From positions 62,001-126,000 of the forward strand of contig JAUNGQ010000003.1 in NCBI GenBank assembly GCA_030524285.1: 64,000 bases of DNA, written 5' to 3'. Positions within the stretch are counted from its first letter, which is position 1; each line of letters begins with the position of its first letter. The stretch comes from Eubacteriales bacterium (GTDB taxonomy: Bacteria; Bacillota; Clostridia; Oscillospirales; Butyricicoccaceae). Position numbers and translations under genes: made by a program. The notes below the pieces were generated by a model, which saw only the letters and a program-made list of their open reading frames with translations, ran no database searches and was not told where the DNA came from. Of this stretch, positions 1 to 7,028 are shown in pieces.

Positions 1-1
1 C

Positions 2-457
2 GGCGAGGTTCGCCTGATGGGCGCTTATATTGTCAAGTGCAATGAAGTGATTCAGGATGGGGATGGCAATGTTGTCGAGGTACGCTGCACAGCGGATCTG
101 GAAGCAGGTAACGGCAATCCATTAGATGGACGTAAGGTGCGCGGTAATATTCATTGGGTATCTGCAAAGTATGCCATTGATGCAGATCTGAACCTGTACG
201 ATAATCTGTTTACACTGGAAAACACGGGTTCTGTACCGGAGGGCGCCAATTATCTGGATTATTTGAATCCGCAGTCCAAGCAGCAGCTGACCGGCTGCAA
301 GTTGGAGCCGTCGATTGCCGACGTACCGGCAGATACCCGGATGCAGTTTGTCCGTATGGGATATTATATTCAGGACAGCAAGCCGTCAGAAGCTGGCAGA
401 CTGTGCTTTAACCGTATTGTCTCGCTGAAGGATGGCTTCAAGCCGGATAAAAAGTAA
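2..457 (+). CDS. glnS: Glutaminyl-tRNA synthetase, C-terminal part (partial)
   Basis: This is the 3' end of a gene that begins before the window; the frame is open from base 2 and about 151 residues are visible. GlnRS charges tRNA-Gln with glutamine in the cytoplasm. The visible part is the C-terminal anticodon-binding beta-barrel region of class I GlnRS/GluRS enzymes, recognised by the segment YLDYLNPQSKQQLTGCKLE and the end motif RMGYYIQDSKPSEAGRLCFNR. The catalytic HIGH and KMSKS motifs lie outside the window. An internal ATG at 17 is not a convincing start, because there is no ribosome binding site and the homology continues upstream. A strong terminator follows 11 bases after the stop. 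The family is clear; GlnRS rather than GluRS is a recognition call from this domain. Confidence 0.85.
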   Translation, partial: GEVRLMGAYIVKCNEVIQDGDGNVVEVRCTADLEAGNGNPLDGRKVRGNIHWVSAKYAIDADLNLYDNLFTLENTGSVPEGANYLDYLNPQSKQQLTGCKLEPSIADVPADTRMQFVRMGYYIQDSKPSEAGRLCFNRIVSLKDGFKPDKK

Positions 458-468
458 AACCAATTTGA

Positions 469-507
469 CAGGGATGGTAACAAAACATTACCATCCCTGT
501 TATTTTT
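469..507 (+). terminator. Rho-independent terminator of glnS
   Basis: A perfect 12-bp stem (469-480 with 488-499) with a 7-base loop is followed by TTATTTTT. It lies directly after the glnS stop codon. Confidence 0.9.
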
Positions 508-635
508 AGAAAAATAATTGTGAAAAAAATAACAATTACTCTTGATGTTGTATAAAAGAAGGAGTAAAATAGAGCTATTCTAATGAACCCGAACAATTCC
601 AATGAATATGGAACAAGAAAGGAAGCGAGTGTAAG

Positions 636-1412
636 ATGGCATATGTTACGTTAGAGCAGAAGGGATCGGTTGGTATTATTACCATGAACCATCCGGAAAC
701 ACTGAATGCACTGAATGGTGAAACCCTGATGGATTTATCCGCTGTGCTTGATGAGGTAGAAGCAAACGACGAAATTCTGGCAGTTATTATTACTGGCGCA
801 GGCCGCGCTTTCGTGGCAGGTGCTGATATCAGCCAGATGGCAACCATGTCTGCTTATGAAGCAAAGCAGTTCGGCGCGCTGGGCAATCAGATATTCCTCA
901 AGGTTGAGCACCTGACCAAGCCGACAATTGCTGCAATCAACGGCTTTGCGTTGGGCGGTGGCTGTGAGCTGGCTATGTCCTGTGATATCCGCATTGCAAG
1001 TGAAAAGGCAAAGTTTGGTCAGCCAGAGGTTGGTCTGGGCATCACACCGGGCTTTGGCGGTACCCAGAGACTGCCGCGAATTGTCGGTGTTTCTAATGCA
1101 ATGGAGCTGATTCTGACTGCACGTACCATCAAGGCTGACGAGGCGAAGGAAATTGGTTTGGTCAGCAAGGTTTATGCACCGGAAGAGCTGATGGACAAGG
1201 CGATTGAGCTGGCAAATCTGATTACATCGCAGGCACAGATTGCTGTACGTGAATCCAAGGCAGCAATCCGCCGTGGTATGCAGGCGGATATCTATACCGG
1301 CGCTGCATATGAGAATGAGGCGTTTGGTCTGTGCTTCTCCACAGAGGACCAGAAAGATGCAATGAAGGCTTTTGTGAATAAGGAAAAGCTGAATGGCTTC
1401 AAGAATCGATGA
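636..1412 (+). CDS. Enoyl-CoA hydratase/isomerase family protein (crotonase type)
   Basis: 258 residues, full length for the crotonase superfamily. It most likely hydrates short-chain enoyl-CoA, and 3-hydroxybutyryl-CoA dehydratase of butyrate metabolism is the likeliest role in a Clostridium-like cell. Family marks are the oxyanion-hole segment AFVAGADISQM, then GGGCELAMSCDIRIAS with the first catalytic Glu, and QPEVGLGITPGFGGTQRLPR with the second catalytic Glu. The start is ATG 636, preceded by a GAAAGGAAG ribosome binding site. It stands alone between two terminators rather than in the usual bcd-etf-hbd cluster, so the crt assignment is inferred from sequence only. The 178-base upstream gap contains a TATAAA at 551-556 as a possible -10 without a clear -35. 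Confidence 0.85.
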   Translation: MAYVTLEQKGSVGIITMNHPETLNALNGETLMDLSAVLDEVEANDEILAVIITGAGRAFVAGADISQMATMSAYEAKQFGALGNQIFLKVEHLTKPTIAAINGFALGGGCELAMSCDIRIASEKAKFGQPEVGLGITPGFGGTQRLPRIVGVSNAMELILTARTIKADEAKEIGLVSKVYAPEELMDKAIELANLITSQAQIAVRESKAAIRRGMQADIYTGAAYENEAFGLCFSTEDQKDAMKAFVNKEKLNGFKNR

Positions 1413-1434
1413 TTCAAACGGATTAAGAGAAAAG

Positions 1435-1468
1435 AACAGCGCCTTCCTTTATGGAAAGCGCTGTTTTT
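1435..1468. terminator. Bidirectional terminator between crotonase and uppP
   Basis: A 13-bp stem with one mismatch (1435-1447 with 1453-1465) is followed by TTTTT on the plus strand. On the minus strand it is followed by the T-rich run CTTTTCTCTT. It sits between converging genes and can serve both. Confidence 0.85.
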
Positions 1469-1493
1469 CGTACAGTGAAATGTTACGTTTACT

Positions 1494-2309
1494 TTATGCC
1501 AGCACACCAAAGTAGAGCAGCACGAGGATACCAAGGACAATGCGATACCAGCCGAATACTTTAAAGTCATGCTTGCGGATGTAATTCATGAAGAATCGGA
1601 TAACAACGAGAGAAACCACGAAAGCTGTAATTGTACCTACCAGCATAACGCCGATTTCTGCACTTGTATAAGCCAGGCCGTACTTTAACATTTTCAGTCC
1701 GCTTGCACCCAGCATGACCGGAATGGCAAGGAAGAAGGAAAATTCTGCGGCAACTGAACGTTCGCAGCCGAGAAATACTGCGCCGAGAATGGTGGAACCG
1801 GAACGGGATGTACCTGGGATCAGAGACAGCATCTGGAACACGCCAATGAGGAATGCTTTGCGGAAAGAAAGCTTTTCCAAAGAGGTTGTTGTCGGATGTG
1901 GATTGGAATTTTCCAGAATAATGAACAGGATACCATAGGCAATGAGGGCAACGGCAATCACCAACGGACCGTACAGAAGGTCATGAATCAGATCATCCAA
2001 CAGAATGCCGACTACACCGGCCGGGATGCAGGCAATCACAACCTTTTCCCACAGCATCCAGGTATGACGCTTCTGCGTTTTATCCTTATGCCGGGAAAAC
2101 GGGTTCAATTTGTCGAAATACAGAACACATACAGCAAGGATGGAACCAAACTGAATCACGACAAAAAACATGTCGGTAAAATCTTTGGGGAAATTCAGCT
2201 TCAGAAATTCATCCACCAACAGCATATGGCCGGTTGAGGATACTGGAAGCCATTCTGTAATACCCTGAACAATACCGAGAATAAATGATTTTACAAGCTC
2301 AATAAACAT
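1494..2309 (-). CDS. uppP: Undecaprenyl-diphosphatase UppP (BacA family)
   Basis: 271 residues. This integral membrane phosphatase removes one phosphate from undecaprenyl diphosphate and so recycles the lipid carrier used for peptidoglycan and wall polysaccharides. It also gives bacitracin tolerance in other bacteria. The two family motifs are present: GIVQGITEWLPVSSTGHMLL near the N-terminus and PGTSRSGSTI in the middle, with about seven or eight hydrophobic segments. The frame is open another 98 codons upstream, but ATG 2309 is chosen because AGGAGAC lies just before it (2320-2314) and the family N-terminus starts there. It is divergent from recQ. It complements uppS, dxr and ispG found later in the window. 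Confidence 0.95.
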   Translation of the reverse strand: MFIELVKSFILGIVQGITEWLPVSSTGHMLLVDEFLKLNFPKDFTDMFFVVIQFGSILAVCVLYFDKLNPFSRHKDKTQKRHTWMLWEKVVIACIPAGVVGILLDDLIHDLLYGPLVIAVALIAYGILFIILENSNPHPTTTSLEKLSFRKAFLIGVFQMLSLIPGTSRSGSTILGAVFLGCERSVAAEFSFFLAIPVMLGASGLKMLKYGLAYTSAEIGVMLVGTITAFVVSLVVIRFFMNYIRKHDFKVFGWYRIVLGILVLLYFGVLA

Positions 2310-2346
2310 AGTTGTCTCCTTTGACAGTCGATACACAATTATTTGT

Positions 2347-2375
2347 AGTATACCGCATTCGATTGCAAAAGTAAA
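2347..2375 (-). promoter_or_regulatory. Likely uppP promoter
   Basis: On the minus strand, TTTACT (2375-2370), 17 bases, TATACT (2352-2347), about 40 bases before the start codon. This is a pattern match only. Confidence 0.55.
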
Positions 2376-2427
2376 GCGGCAGATTGCGCGAATAGTTGCA
2401 GGCAACTGGAATGCGCATCTGTTACCC

Positions 2428-2456
2428 TTGCAGGAAAAACAGAAATATGGCATACT
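2428..2456 (+). promoter_or_regulatory. Likely recQ promoter
   Basis: TTGCAG, 17 bases, CATACT with an upstream TGG (extended -10), 35 bases before the recQ start. Confidence 0.55.
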
Positions 2457-2490
2457 GATGAATAGTAAAGTATGAGGGAGGCAAAGACAA

Positions 2491-4305
2491 ATGGATTTAA
2501 AGCACCGGCTGCTGCGGGAAACTTTTGGGTATACGGAATTTCGTCCGGGACAGCAGAAGCTGATTGATGCTATGCTGTCGGGACGGGATGTACTCGGTGT
2601 CATGCCAACCGGTGCGGGAAAATCAATTTGTTATCAAATGTCTGCTATGCTGCTGCCGGGTGTGACGCTTGTCATTTCTCCATTGATTTCTTTGATGCAG
2701 GATCAGGTAGCGGCATTGCAGCGTATAGGAATTTCAGCCTGCCTGCTCAATAGTGCTCAGACCCTGCAGGAACGACAGTCCGCGATGCGTCTGGCAAGCT
2801 CCGGACGATGCAAACTCATTTATATTGCTCCGGAACGCCTGTTGGCGCCGGAGTTTGGTGATTTGATGACATATTTACCGATTTCCATGGTAGCGGTAGA
2901 TGAAGCGCACTGTATTTCCCAGTGGGGGCATGATTTTCGTCCGAGCTACCGAAAAATTCCGCAGTTTTTGCAATCACTACCTAAAAGGCCGATTGTTTCA
3001 GCCTTTACAGCAACAGCAACTGCACAGGTGCGGGAGGATATTGTGCGGGCGTTGCATTTGCAAAGCCCGGAACGTCTGGTTACCAGCTTTGACCGCCCGA
3101 ATTTGCACTATGAAGTGCGCCGCGTATATGATAGGGAAGCACAGCTTCTACGGTTTATTCAAAAGCAGGGCAACGTCAGCGGAATCGTATATTGCCTGAC
3201 ACGCAAAAAGACAGAAGAAATGGCACGATATCTGTGTGATAATGATATTCATGCTGTGGCATATCATGCGGGGATGGAATCCATGGTACGTCGCGCAGTG
3301 CAGCAGCGGTTTGTCAGCGGGAATGTACCAGTGATTGTAGCAACCAACGCATTTGGCATGGGAATTGATAAGTCAGATGTCCGGTTTGTCGTCCATTTTG
3401 GTATGCCGCGGGATATTGAAAGCTATTATCAGGAGGCAGGGCGCGCCGGACGCGACGGCGCATTGGCGCACTGCCTGCTATTATTTGATGAAAAAGATAT
3501 TGATTTCCATGAGTACCTCATCCGGCAAGATCCGGAAAATCCGGCGCTGACAGAAGAAGAGGTGGAATGGCTGCGGAAGAAAAATATGACACGGCTGCGT
3601 GAAATAAAGCGGTATGTCTTTACAGACGGATGCCTGCGTCAATATATTTTACAATATTTTGGACAAACTGCACCGGATTTCTGCGGGCAGTGTGGAAACT
3701 GCGAAGCCTCCAGCATGGAAAAGGATGTTACAACAGCGGCACAGAAGCTGCTTTCCTGTGTATATCGTGTGAGAGAGCAGTGCAATGCTGATATGCTTTG
3801 CCGCATTTTGTTGGGAGAGAAAGAACGGGATATTGTAGAAGCGGGCTATGCCGCTGTGTCTACCTTCGGCATTATGAAGGACAGCACGCAGAAAGAAATT
3901 ATGACCATTTTACAGCATCTGGTCAGCTTTGGATATCTGGTACAGCAGGACAATCCGTACCCGCGGCTGTGCCTGAGCGCAAAGGCAAAGCCAGTGCTGT
4001 TCCATGGGGAAAAGGTCGCAATCCGGATACGTGTATCGCCACAGGAGGCACGTCTGGCGCGACAAAGCAACAGCTCAGAAAATCCAGATTTGTCGAAGGA
4101 GCTGCGGGAGTACCGAAAAAGAGCTGCAACACTGCGCGGTGTCCCGGCATTTGTCGTTTTTTCTGATCGCACGCTGGAAGAACTGGTAAAAAATCTGCCG
4201 CAGAATGAAATACAGCTTGCTGGTATTTTGCGAAAAAGAGAACAGTTAAACGAACGAAATCAAAAAAAGATACTTGAAATCATACGCAAGTATATTGATT
4301 GTTAA
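2491..4305 (+). CDS. recQ: ATP-dependent DNA helicase RecQ
   Basis: 604 residues, the usual RecQ length. It is a 3'-5' superfamily 2 helicase for recombinational repair and restart of stalled forks. Domains in order: helicase ATP-binding domain with Walker A MPTGAGKS (about residues 38-46) and DEAH box followed by CISQWGHDFRPSY (about 137-152); helicase C-terminal domain with the NAFGMGIDKSDVRFVVHF and YYQEAGRAGRDG motifs; RQC zinc site with DFCGQCGNC (about 397-405); winged helix; and a C-terminal HRDC domain (about 528-600). ATG 2491 follows GGGAGG. It is transcribed alone, divergent from uppP. Confidence 0.95.
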   Translation: MDLKHRLLRETFGYTEFRPGQQKLIDAMLSGRDVLGVMPTGAGKSICYQMSAMLLPGVTLVISPLISLMQDQVAALQRIGISACLLNSAQTLQERQSAMRLASSGRCKLIYIAPERLLAPEFGDLMTYLPISMVAVDEAHCISQWGHDFRPSYRKIPQFLQSLPKRPIVSAFTATATAQVREDIVRALHLQSPERLVTSFDRPNLHYEVRRVYDREAQLLRFIQKQGNVSGIVYCLTRKKTEEMARYLCDNDIHAVAYHAGMESMVRRAVQQRFVSGNVPVIVATNAFGMGIDKSDVRFVVHFGMPRDIESYYQEAGRAGRDGALAHCLLLFDEKDIDFHEYLIRQDPENPALTEEEVEWLRKKNMTRLREIKRYVFTDGCLRQYILQYFGQTAPDFCGQCGNCEASSMEKDVTTAAQKLLSCVYRVREQCNADMLCRILLGEKERDIVEAGYAAVSTFGIMKDSTQKEIMTILQHLVSFGYLVQQDNPYPRLCLSAKAKPVLFHGEKVAIRIRVSPQEARLARQSNSSENPDLSKELREYRKRAATLRGVPAFVVFSDRTLEELVKNLPQNEIQLAGILRKREQLNERNQKKILEIIRKYIDC

Positions 4306-4321
4306 ATTTGAGGAAAAAGTA

Positions 4322-4350
4322 GTGCAAACAGCGGAAAACTATGGTATACT
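4322..4350 (+). promoter_or_regulatory. Promoter of the 36-residue membrane peptide gene
   Basis: GTGCAA, 17 bases, TATACT with TGG immediately upstream, which makes an extended -10. It lies just after the recQ stop and 36 bases before the small ORF. Confidence 0.55.
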
Positions 4351-4385
4351 TATTGCAAATACAAAAGCTGTGAGGTGAGTGGAAA

Positions 4386-4496
4386 ATGAATAGAGGTTTA
4401 AGCATTGCAACGCTTGCCATCGGTGGGTTGATTTCTGCACTTGGAACAGCAATTGTCGCAATCAGCATGCTGGCATTCAGAGATTCCATGGAGTAA
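4386..4496 (+). CDS. Small hydrophobic membrane peptide, unknown function
   Basis: A 36-residue ORF with all the signals of a separate gene: its own extended -10 promoter, a GAGGTGAG ribosome binding site, ATG 4386, stop TAA, and a strong terminator 30 bases downstream. The product is MNRG followed by one hydrophobic span of about 25 residues rich in Ala, Gly, Ile and Leu, ending in the charged tail FRDSME, so it would be a single-pass inner-membrane peptide. No family was recognised. Small membrane regulators and type I toxins have this shape, but no antisense RNA gene is apparent. It is too short for most gene callers. Confidence 0.55.
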   Translation: MNRGLSIATLAIGGLISALGTAIVAISMLAFRDSME

Positions 4497-4525
4497 TAGA
4501 TATCAGTTAAAAAGAATAGACATGC

Positions 4526-4566
4526 AATGGAGCGAACCTTTCAAATAAGGACGCTCCATTTTTTTT
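4526..4566 (+). terminator. Rho-independent terminator after the small peptide gene
   Basis: A perfect 9-bp stem (4526-4534 with 4552-4560), with an inner CCTT/AAGG pairing, is followed by eight T residues. It separates the small ORF from the next gene, whose frame would otherwise appear to start inside the hairpin. Confidence 0.85.
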
Positions 4567-4589
4567 GCGCTTTTTGGAGGAATGTGATT

Positions 4590-5342
4590 ATGAATCGACC
4601 GATTATGATCGGCGTAACACCGTTATATGATGTACAGAGAGATAGTATCTGGATGGTACCGGGGTATCTGGAGGGTATTATGGAAGCTGGGGGCGTACCA
4701 GTTATCTTTCCACTGACCAATGATACAAAACAGCTTCGCACATTGTTTGACAGTGTAGATGGCGTTTTGTTTACTGGCGGGCAGGATGTTGATCCGGAAT
4801 ACTATGGCGAAGAAATGCGTATATGCTGCGGCGAAATCTGCAAACAGCGGGATGCAATGGAGGAGGAACTGTTGCGCCTGTGCCGAATTAAAAAGAAGCC
4901 AGTATATGGTATCTGCCGCGGTATTCAATTTTTTAATGCAGTCATGGGTGGGACACTATACCAGCATATTCCAGAGGAATTGCCGGAAGCTGTTGACCAT
5001 CGTATGGAGCCGCCTTATGATCGCGCTGTACATACCGTAACGGTAGATCAGGACAGTTTGTTGTATCATATTCTTGGCAAACACATTGTTGATGTTAACA
5101 GCTATCACCATCAGGGGGTAAAGGAGCTTGCACCAGCGCTGACAGCAAGTGCATGGGCGCCGGATGGGTTGATAGAAGCCGTGGAGGACAGAAGACACCC
5201 GTTTTTCCTTGCAACGCAATGGCATCCGGAATTTTTCTGGGAAAAGGATGAGAGCAGCCGCAGGCTTTTCCATGCCTTTGTGGAAGCCTGCCGGAAAAGT
5301 AGAAATACATTGGTATCTTTCCTAGGATGTGATATACTGTAA
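4590..5342 (+). CDS. Gamma-glutamyl-gamma-aminobutyrate hydrolase family protein (PuuD-like, peptidase C26)
   Basis: 250 residues of class I glutamine amidotransferase fold. Enzymes of this family hydrolyse gamma-glutamyl amide bonds, for example gamma-glutamyl-GABA in putrescine breakdown. The catalytic triad is visible: the nucleophile in YGICRGIQFFNAVMGG (Cys109), and His212 and Glu214 in QWHPEFF; the VNSYHHQGV segment is also typical. ATG 4590 is chosen because TTTGGAGG lies just before it. The open frame reaches 4527, but that extension falls in a terminator. No putrescine genes are nearby, so the substrate is unknown. Confidence 0.85.
   Translation: MNRPIMIGVTPLYDVQRDSIWMVPGYLEGIMEAGGVPVIFPLTNDTKQLRTLFDSVDGVLFTGGQDVDPEYYGEEMRICCGEICKQRDAMEEELLRLCRIKKKPVYGICRGIQFFNAVMGGTLYQHIPEELPEAVDHRMEPPYDRAVHTVTVDQDSLLYHILGKHIVDVNSYHHQGVKELAPALTASAWAPDGLIEAVEDRRHPFFLATQWHPEFFWEKDESSRRLFHAFVEACRKSRNTLVSFLGCDIL
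5310..5338 (+). promoter_or_regulatory. Likely promoter of the EFR1-type gene
   Basis: TTGGTA, 17 bases, TATACT with TGA before it (extended -10). It is embedded in the last codons of the preceding amidotransferase gene and suggests separate transcription of the gene at 5372. Confidence 0.5.
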
Positions 5343-5371
5343 ATATATATATAGATATCGGAGGGATAGAT

Positions 5372-6184
5372 ATGCAGATGCAGCGTATCCGGCTGATTTA
5401 TTTCAGTGCAACAGATACAACGAAGACAATCGTACGACAGATAGGATATGTTCTGTCGCAGGAGCTTGGCATTGCCGTGGAGGAAGATGATTTTACACTT
5501 CCGGATGCACGGGAACAGGATATCATCTGTTCTGCAGATGAGCTGGCTGTTGTGGGCGTTCCGGTTTATGCCGGGCGTGTTCCCAATAAGCTGCTGCCCT
5601 ATATTTCAGAGCATATATGCGGCAGTCAGACGCCTGTAGTGCCGATCGTATTGTTTGGCAACCGGGATTATGATGATGCATTGATTGAGCTGCGGGATGT
5701 ACTGCAAGCAAACGGATTCCGTTCCATTGCCGGTGCAGCCTTTGTGGGGGAGCATTCTTTCTCCTATACGCTGGCAGCAGGGCGTCCGGACGCAGAAGAC
5801 CTGCTTTTGGCAGAAAGCTTTGCAAAGCAGATTGCAGATAAGCTGAAGGAGCTGAAAGCATTACCGATCGAGCCCGTGAAGGTCAAAGGGAACATACCGT
5901 TGCGCCCTTATTACGCACCGAAAAATGCACGTGCTTACTTAAAGGTCAAGCCGGTGATTGGCGATGGCTGTACGGGCTGTGGAACGTGTGCTGCGCTATG
6001 TCCGGTAGGAGCAATTGATGCAAAGGACGTGCGACAGTATACAGGTCCATGTATCAAATGTGGTGCCTGTATTAAGAAATGTCCGCAGAAAGCACGGTAT
6101 TTTGATGATGAAATTTACCTGTACCATAAACAGGAGCTGGAAACAAAATTCACCCGCAGAGCTGCGGTGGAGCTGTTTTTCTGA
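5372..6184 (+). CDS. EFR1-type flavodoxin/ferredoxin fusion protein
   Basis: 270 residues. The N-terminal half is flavodoxin-like: LIYFSATDTTKTIVRQIG is the phosphate-binding loop type of a flavodoxin, followed by ELAVVGVPVYAGRVP. The C-terminal part holds two 4Fe-4S ferredoxin motifs, CTGCGTCAALCPVGAID and CIKCGACIKKCPQKARYF. This matches the EFR1 family of flavodoxin-plus-ferredoxin proteins that are common in anaerobic Firmicutes and carry electrons between unknown partners. ATG 5372 follows GGAGGG by six bases. It has its own promoter and terminator, so its partner cannot be inferred from an operon. Confidence 0.88.
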   Translation: MQMQRIRLIYFSATDTTKTIVRQIGYVLSQELGIAVEEDDFTLPDAREQDIICSADELAVVGVPVYAGRVPNKLLPYISEHICGSQTPVVPIVLFGNRDYDDALIELRDVLQANGFRSIAGAAFVGEHSFSYTLAAGRPDAEDLLLAESFAKQIADKLKELKALPIEPVKVKGNIPLRPYYAPKNARAYLKVKPVIGDGCTGCGTCAALCPVGAIDAKDVRQYTGPCIKCGACIKKCPQKARYFDDEIYLYHKQELETKFTRRAAVELFF

Positions 6185-6193
6185 TAGACAGAT

Positions 6194-6225
6194 TCCCGAT
6201 ATCCGGAATGATATCGGGAGTTTTT
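6194..6225 (+). terminator. Rho-independent terminator
   Basis: A perfect 10-bp stem (6194-6203 with 6210-6219) followed by GTTTTTG, directly after the EFR1-type gene. Confidence 0.88.
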
Positions 6226-6239
6226 GCTATTTATGAGAA

Positions 6240-6256
6240 TTTACATAGATTTTACG
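6240..6256 (+). promoter_or_regulatory. Possible Pho box (tandem TTTACA-type repeats)
   Basis: TTTACA (6240-6245) and TTTACG (6251-6256) form a direct repeat with an 11-base period, just upstream of the promoter of a PhoB/PhoP-like regulator. Firmicute PhoP boxes are TT(A/C/T)A(C/T)A repeats with about this spacing. Inference: autoregulation by phosphate. Only two repeats are seen. Confidence 0.4.
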
Positions 6257-6283
6257 TTGGAAACTGGCAGAATCTGATATAAT
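6257..6283 (+). promoter_or_regulatory. Likely promoter of the two-component operon
   Basis: TTGGAA, 15 bases, TATAAT preceded by TGA (extended -10), 37 bases before the response-regulator start. The spacer is short for a classical promoter, but the extended -10 compensates. Confidence 0.5.
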
Positions 6284-6320
6284 AAATCATAAATGAATCG
6301 ACACCAGAGAGGAGAATCCT

Positions 6321-7028
6321 ATGGATAAGCTGTCTGTTTATGTGGTTGAGGATGATGAGAGCATCCGTACGATGGTAGTATATGCACTCAATGGCAGCGG
6401 ATATGAAGCGCAGGGCTTTCCGGACAGCCGTGCATTCCATGCAGCAATGGAGCAGGCCATGCCGGATTTGATTTTATTGGATATTATGCTGCCTGGAGAA
6501 GACGGGCTTTCTATTTTGAATCAACTGCGTTCTTCCCGGCGGACGGAGCATCTGCCGGTTATCATGCTGACAGCGAAATCAGCAGAAATTGATAAAGTGC
6601 GCGGCTTGGATCTTGGTGCGGATGATTATGTTTCCAAGCCGTTTGGTATTATGGAGCTGCTTTCCCGTATCCGTGCGGTAGCGCGCCGTACGGTGGAAGC
6701 AGGAAAAACATCTGCGCCGGAAGGGGAAATTTATGAGTACCGGAATATCCGGCTGGATGAAGGCGGCCACATTGTCACGGTTGATGGAAAAGAAGTCGTA
6801 TTGACCCGGAAGGAATTTCATCTGCTGAGTGATCTTTTGCACAATCAGGGACGTGTGCTCACAAGAGATCAGATTATGGAACAGGTCTGGGGTTTCGACT
6901 ATGGTGGCGCTACGAGAACTGTTGATATTCATATTAACACCCTTCGGAAAAAAATCGGAGATGATGGAAGCATCATCCAGACTGTGCGCGGGATCGGCTA
7001 TAAAATCGACAGAGAGGGAGGCAGATGA
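6321..7028 (+). CDS. OmpR/PhoB-family response regulator
   Basis: 235 residues. The receiver domain (about 1-120) has the acidic pocket VVEDDES, phosphoacceptor Asp54 in DLILLDIMLPGEDG, and the conserved Lys in DYVSKPFG. The C-terminal winged-helix DNA-binding domain (about 135-230) ends with TRTVDIHINTLRKKIGDD and TVRGIGYK, typical of PhoB/OmpR regulators. It most resembles the PhoB/PhoP group. ATG 6321 follows AGAGGAGAA. The stop overlaps the kinase start by four bases (ATGA), so the two are translationally coupled. No phosphate-transport genes are adjacent, so phosphate sensing is inferred from similarity and from the Pho-box-like repeat upstream. Confidence 0.9.
   Translation: MDKLSVYVVEDDESIRTMVVYALNGSGYEAQGFPDSRAFHAAMEQAMPDLILLDIMLPGEDGLSILNQLRSSRRTEHLPVIMLTAKSAEIDKVRGLDLGADDYVSKPFGIMELLSRIRAVARRTVEAGKTSAPEGEIYEYRNIRLDEGGHIVTVDGKEVVLTRKEFHLLSDLLHNQGRVLTRDQIMEQVWGFDYGGATRTVDIHINTLRKKIGDDGSIIQTVRGIGYKIDREGGR

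Noticed and set aside
2310..2603. N-terminal extension of uppP
   Set aside because: The extra 98 codons overlap recQ and its promoter; the ribosome binding site and family start are at 2309.
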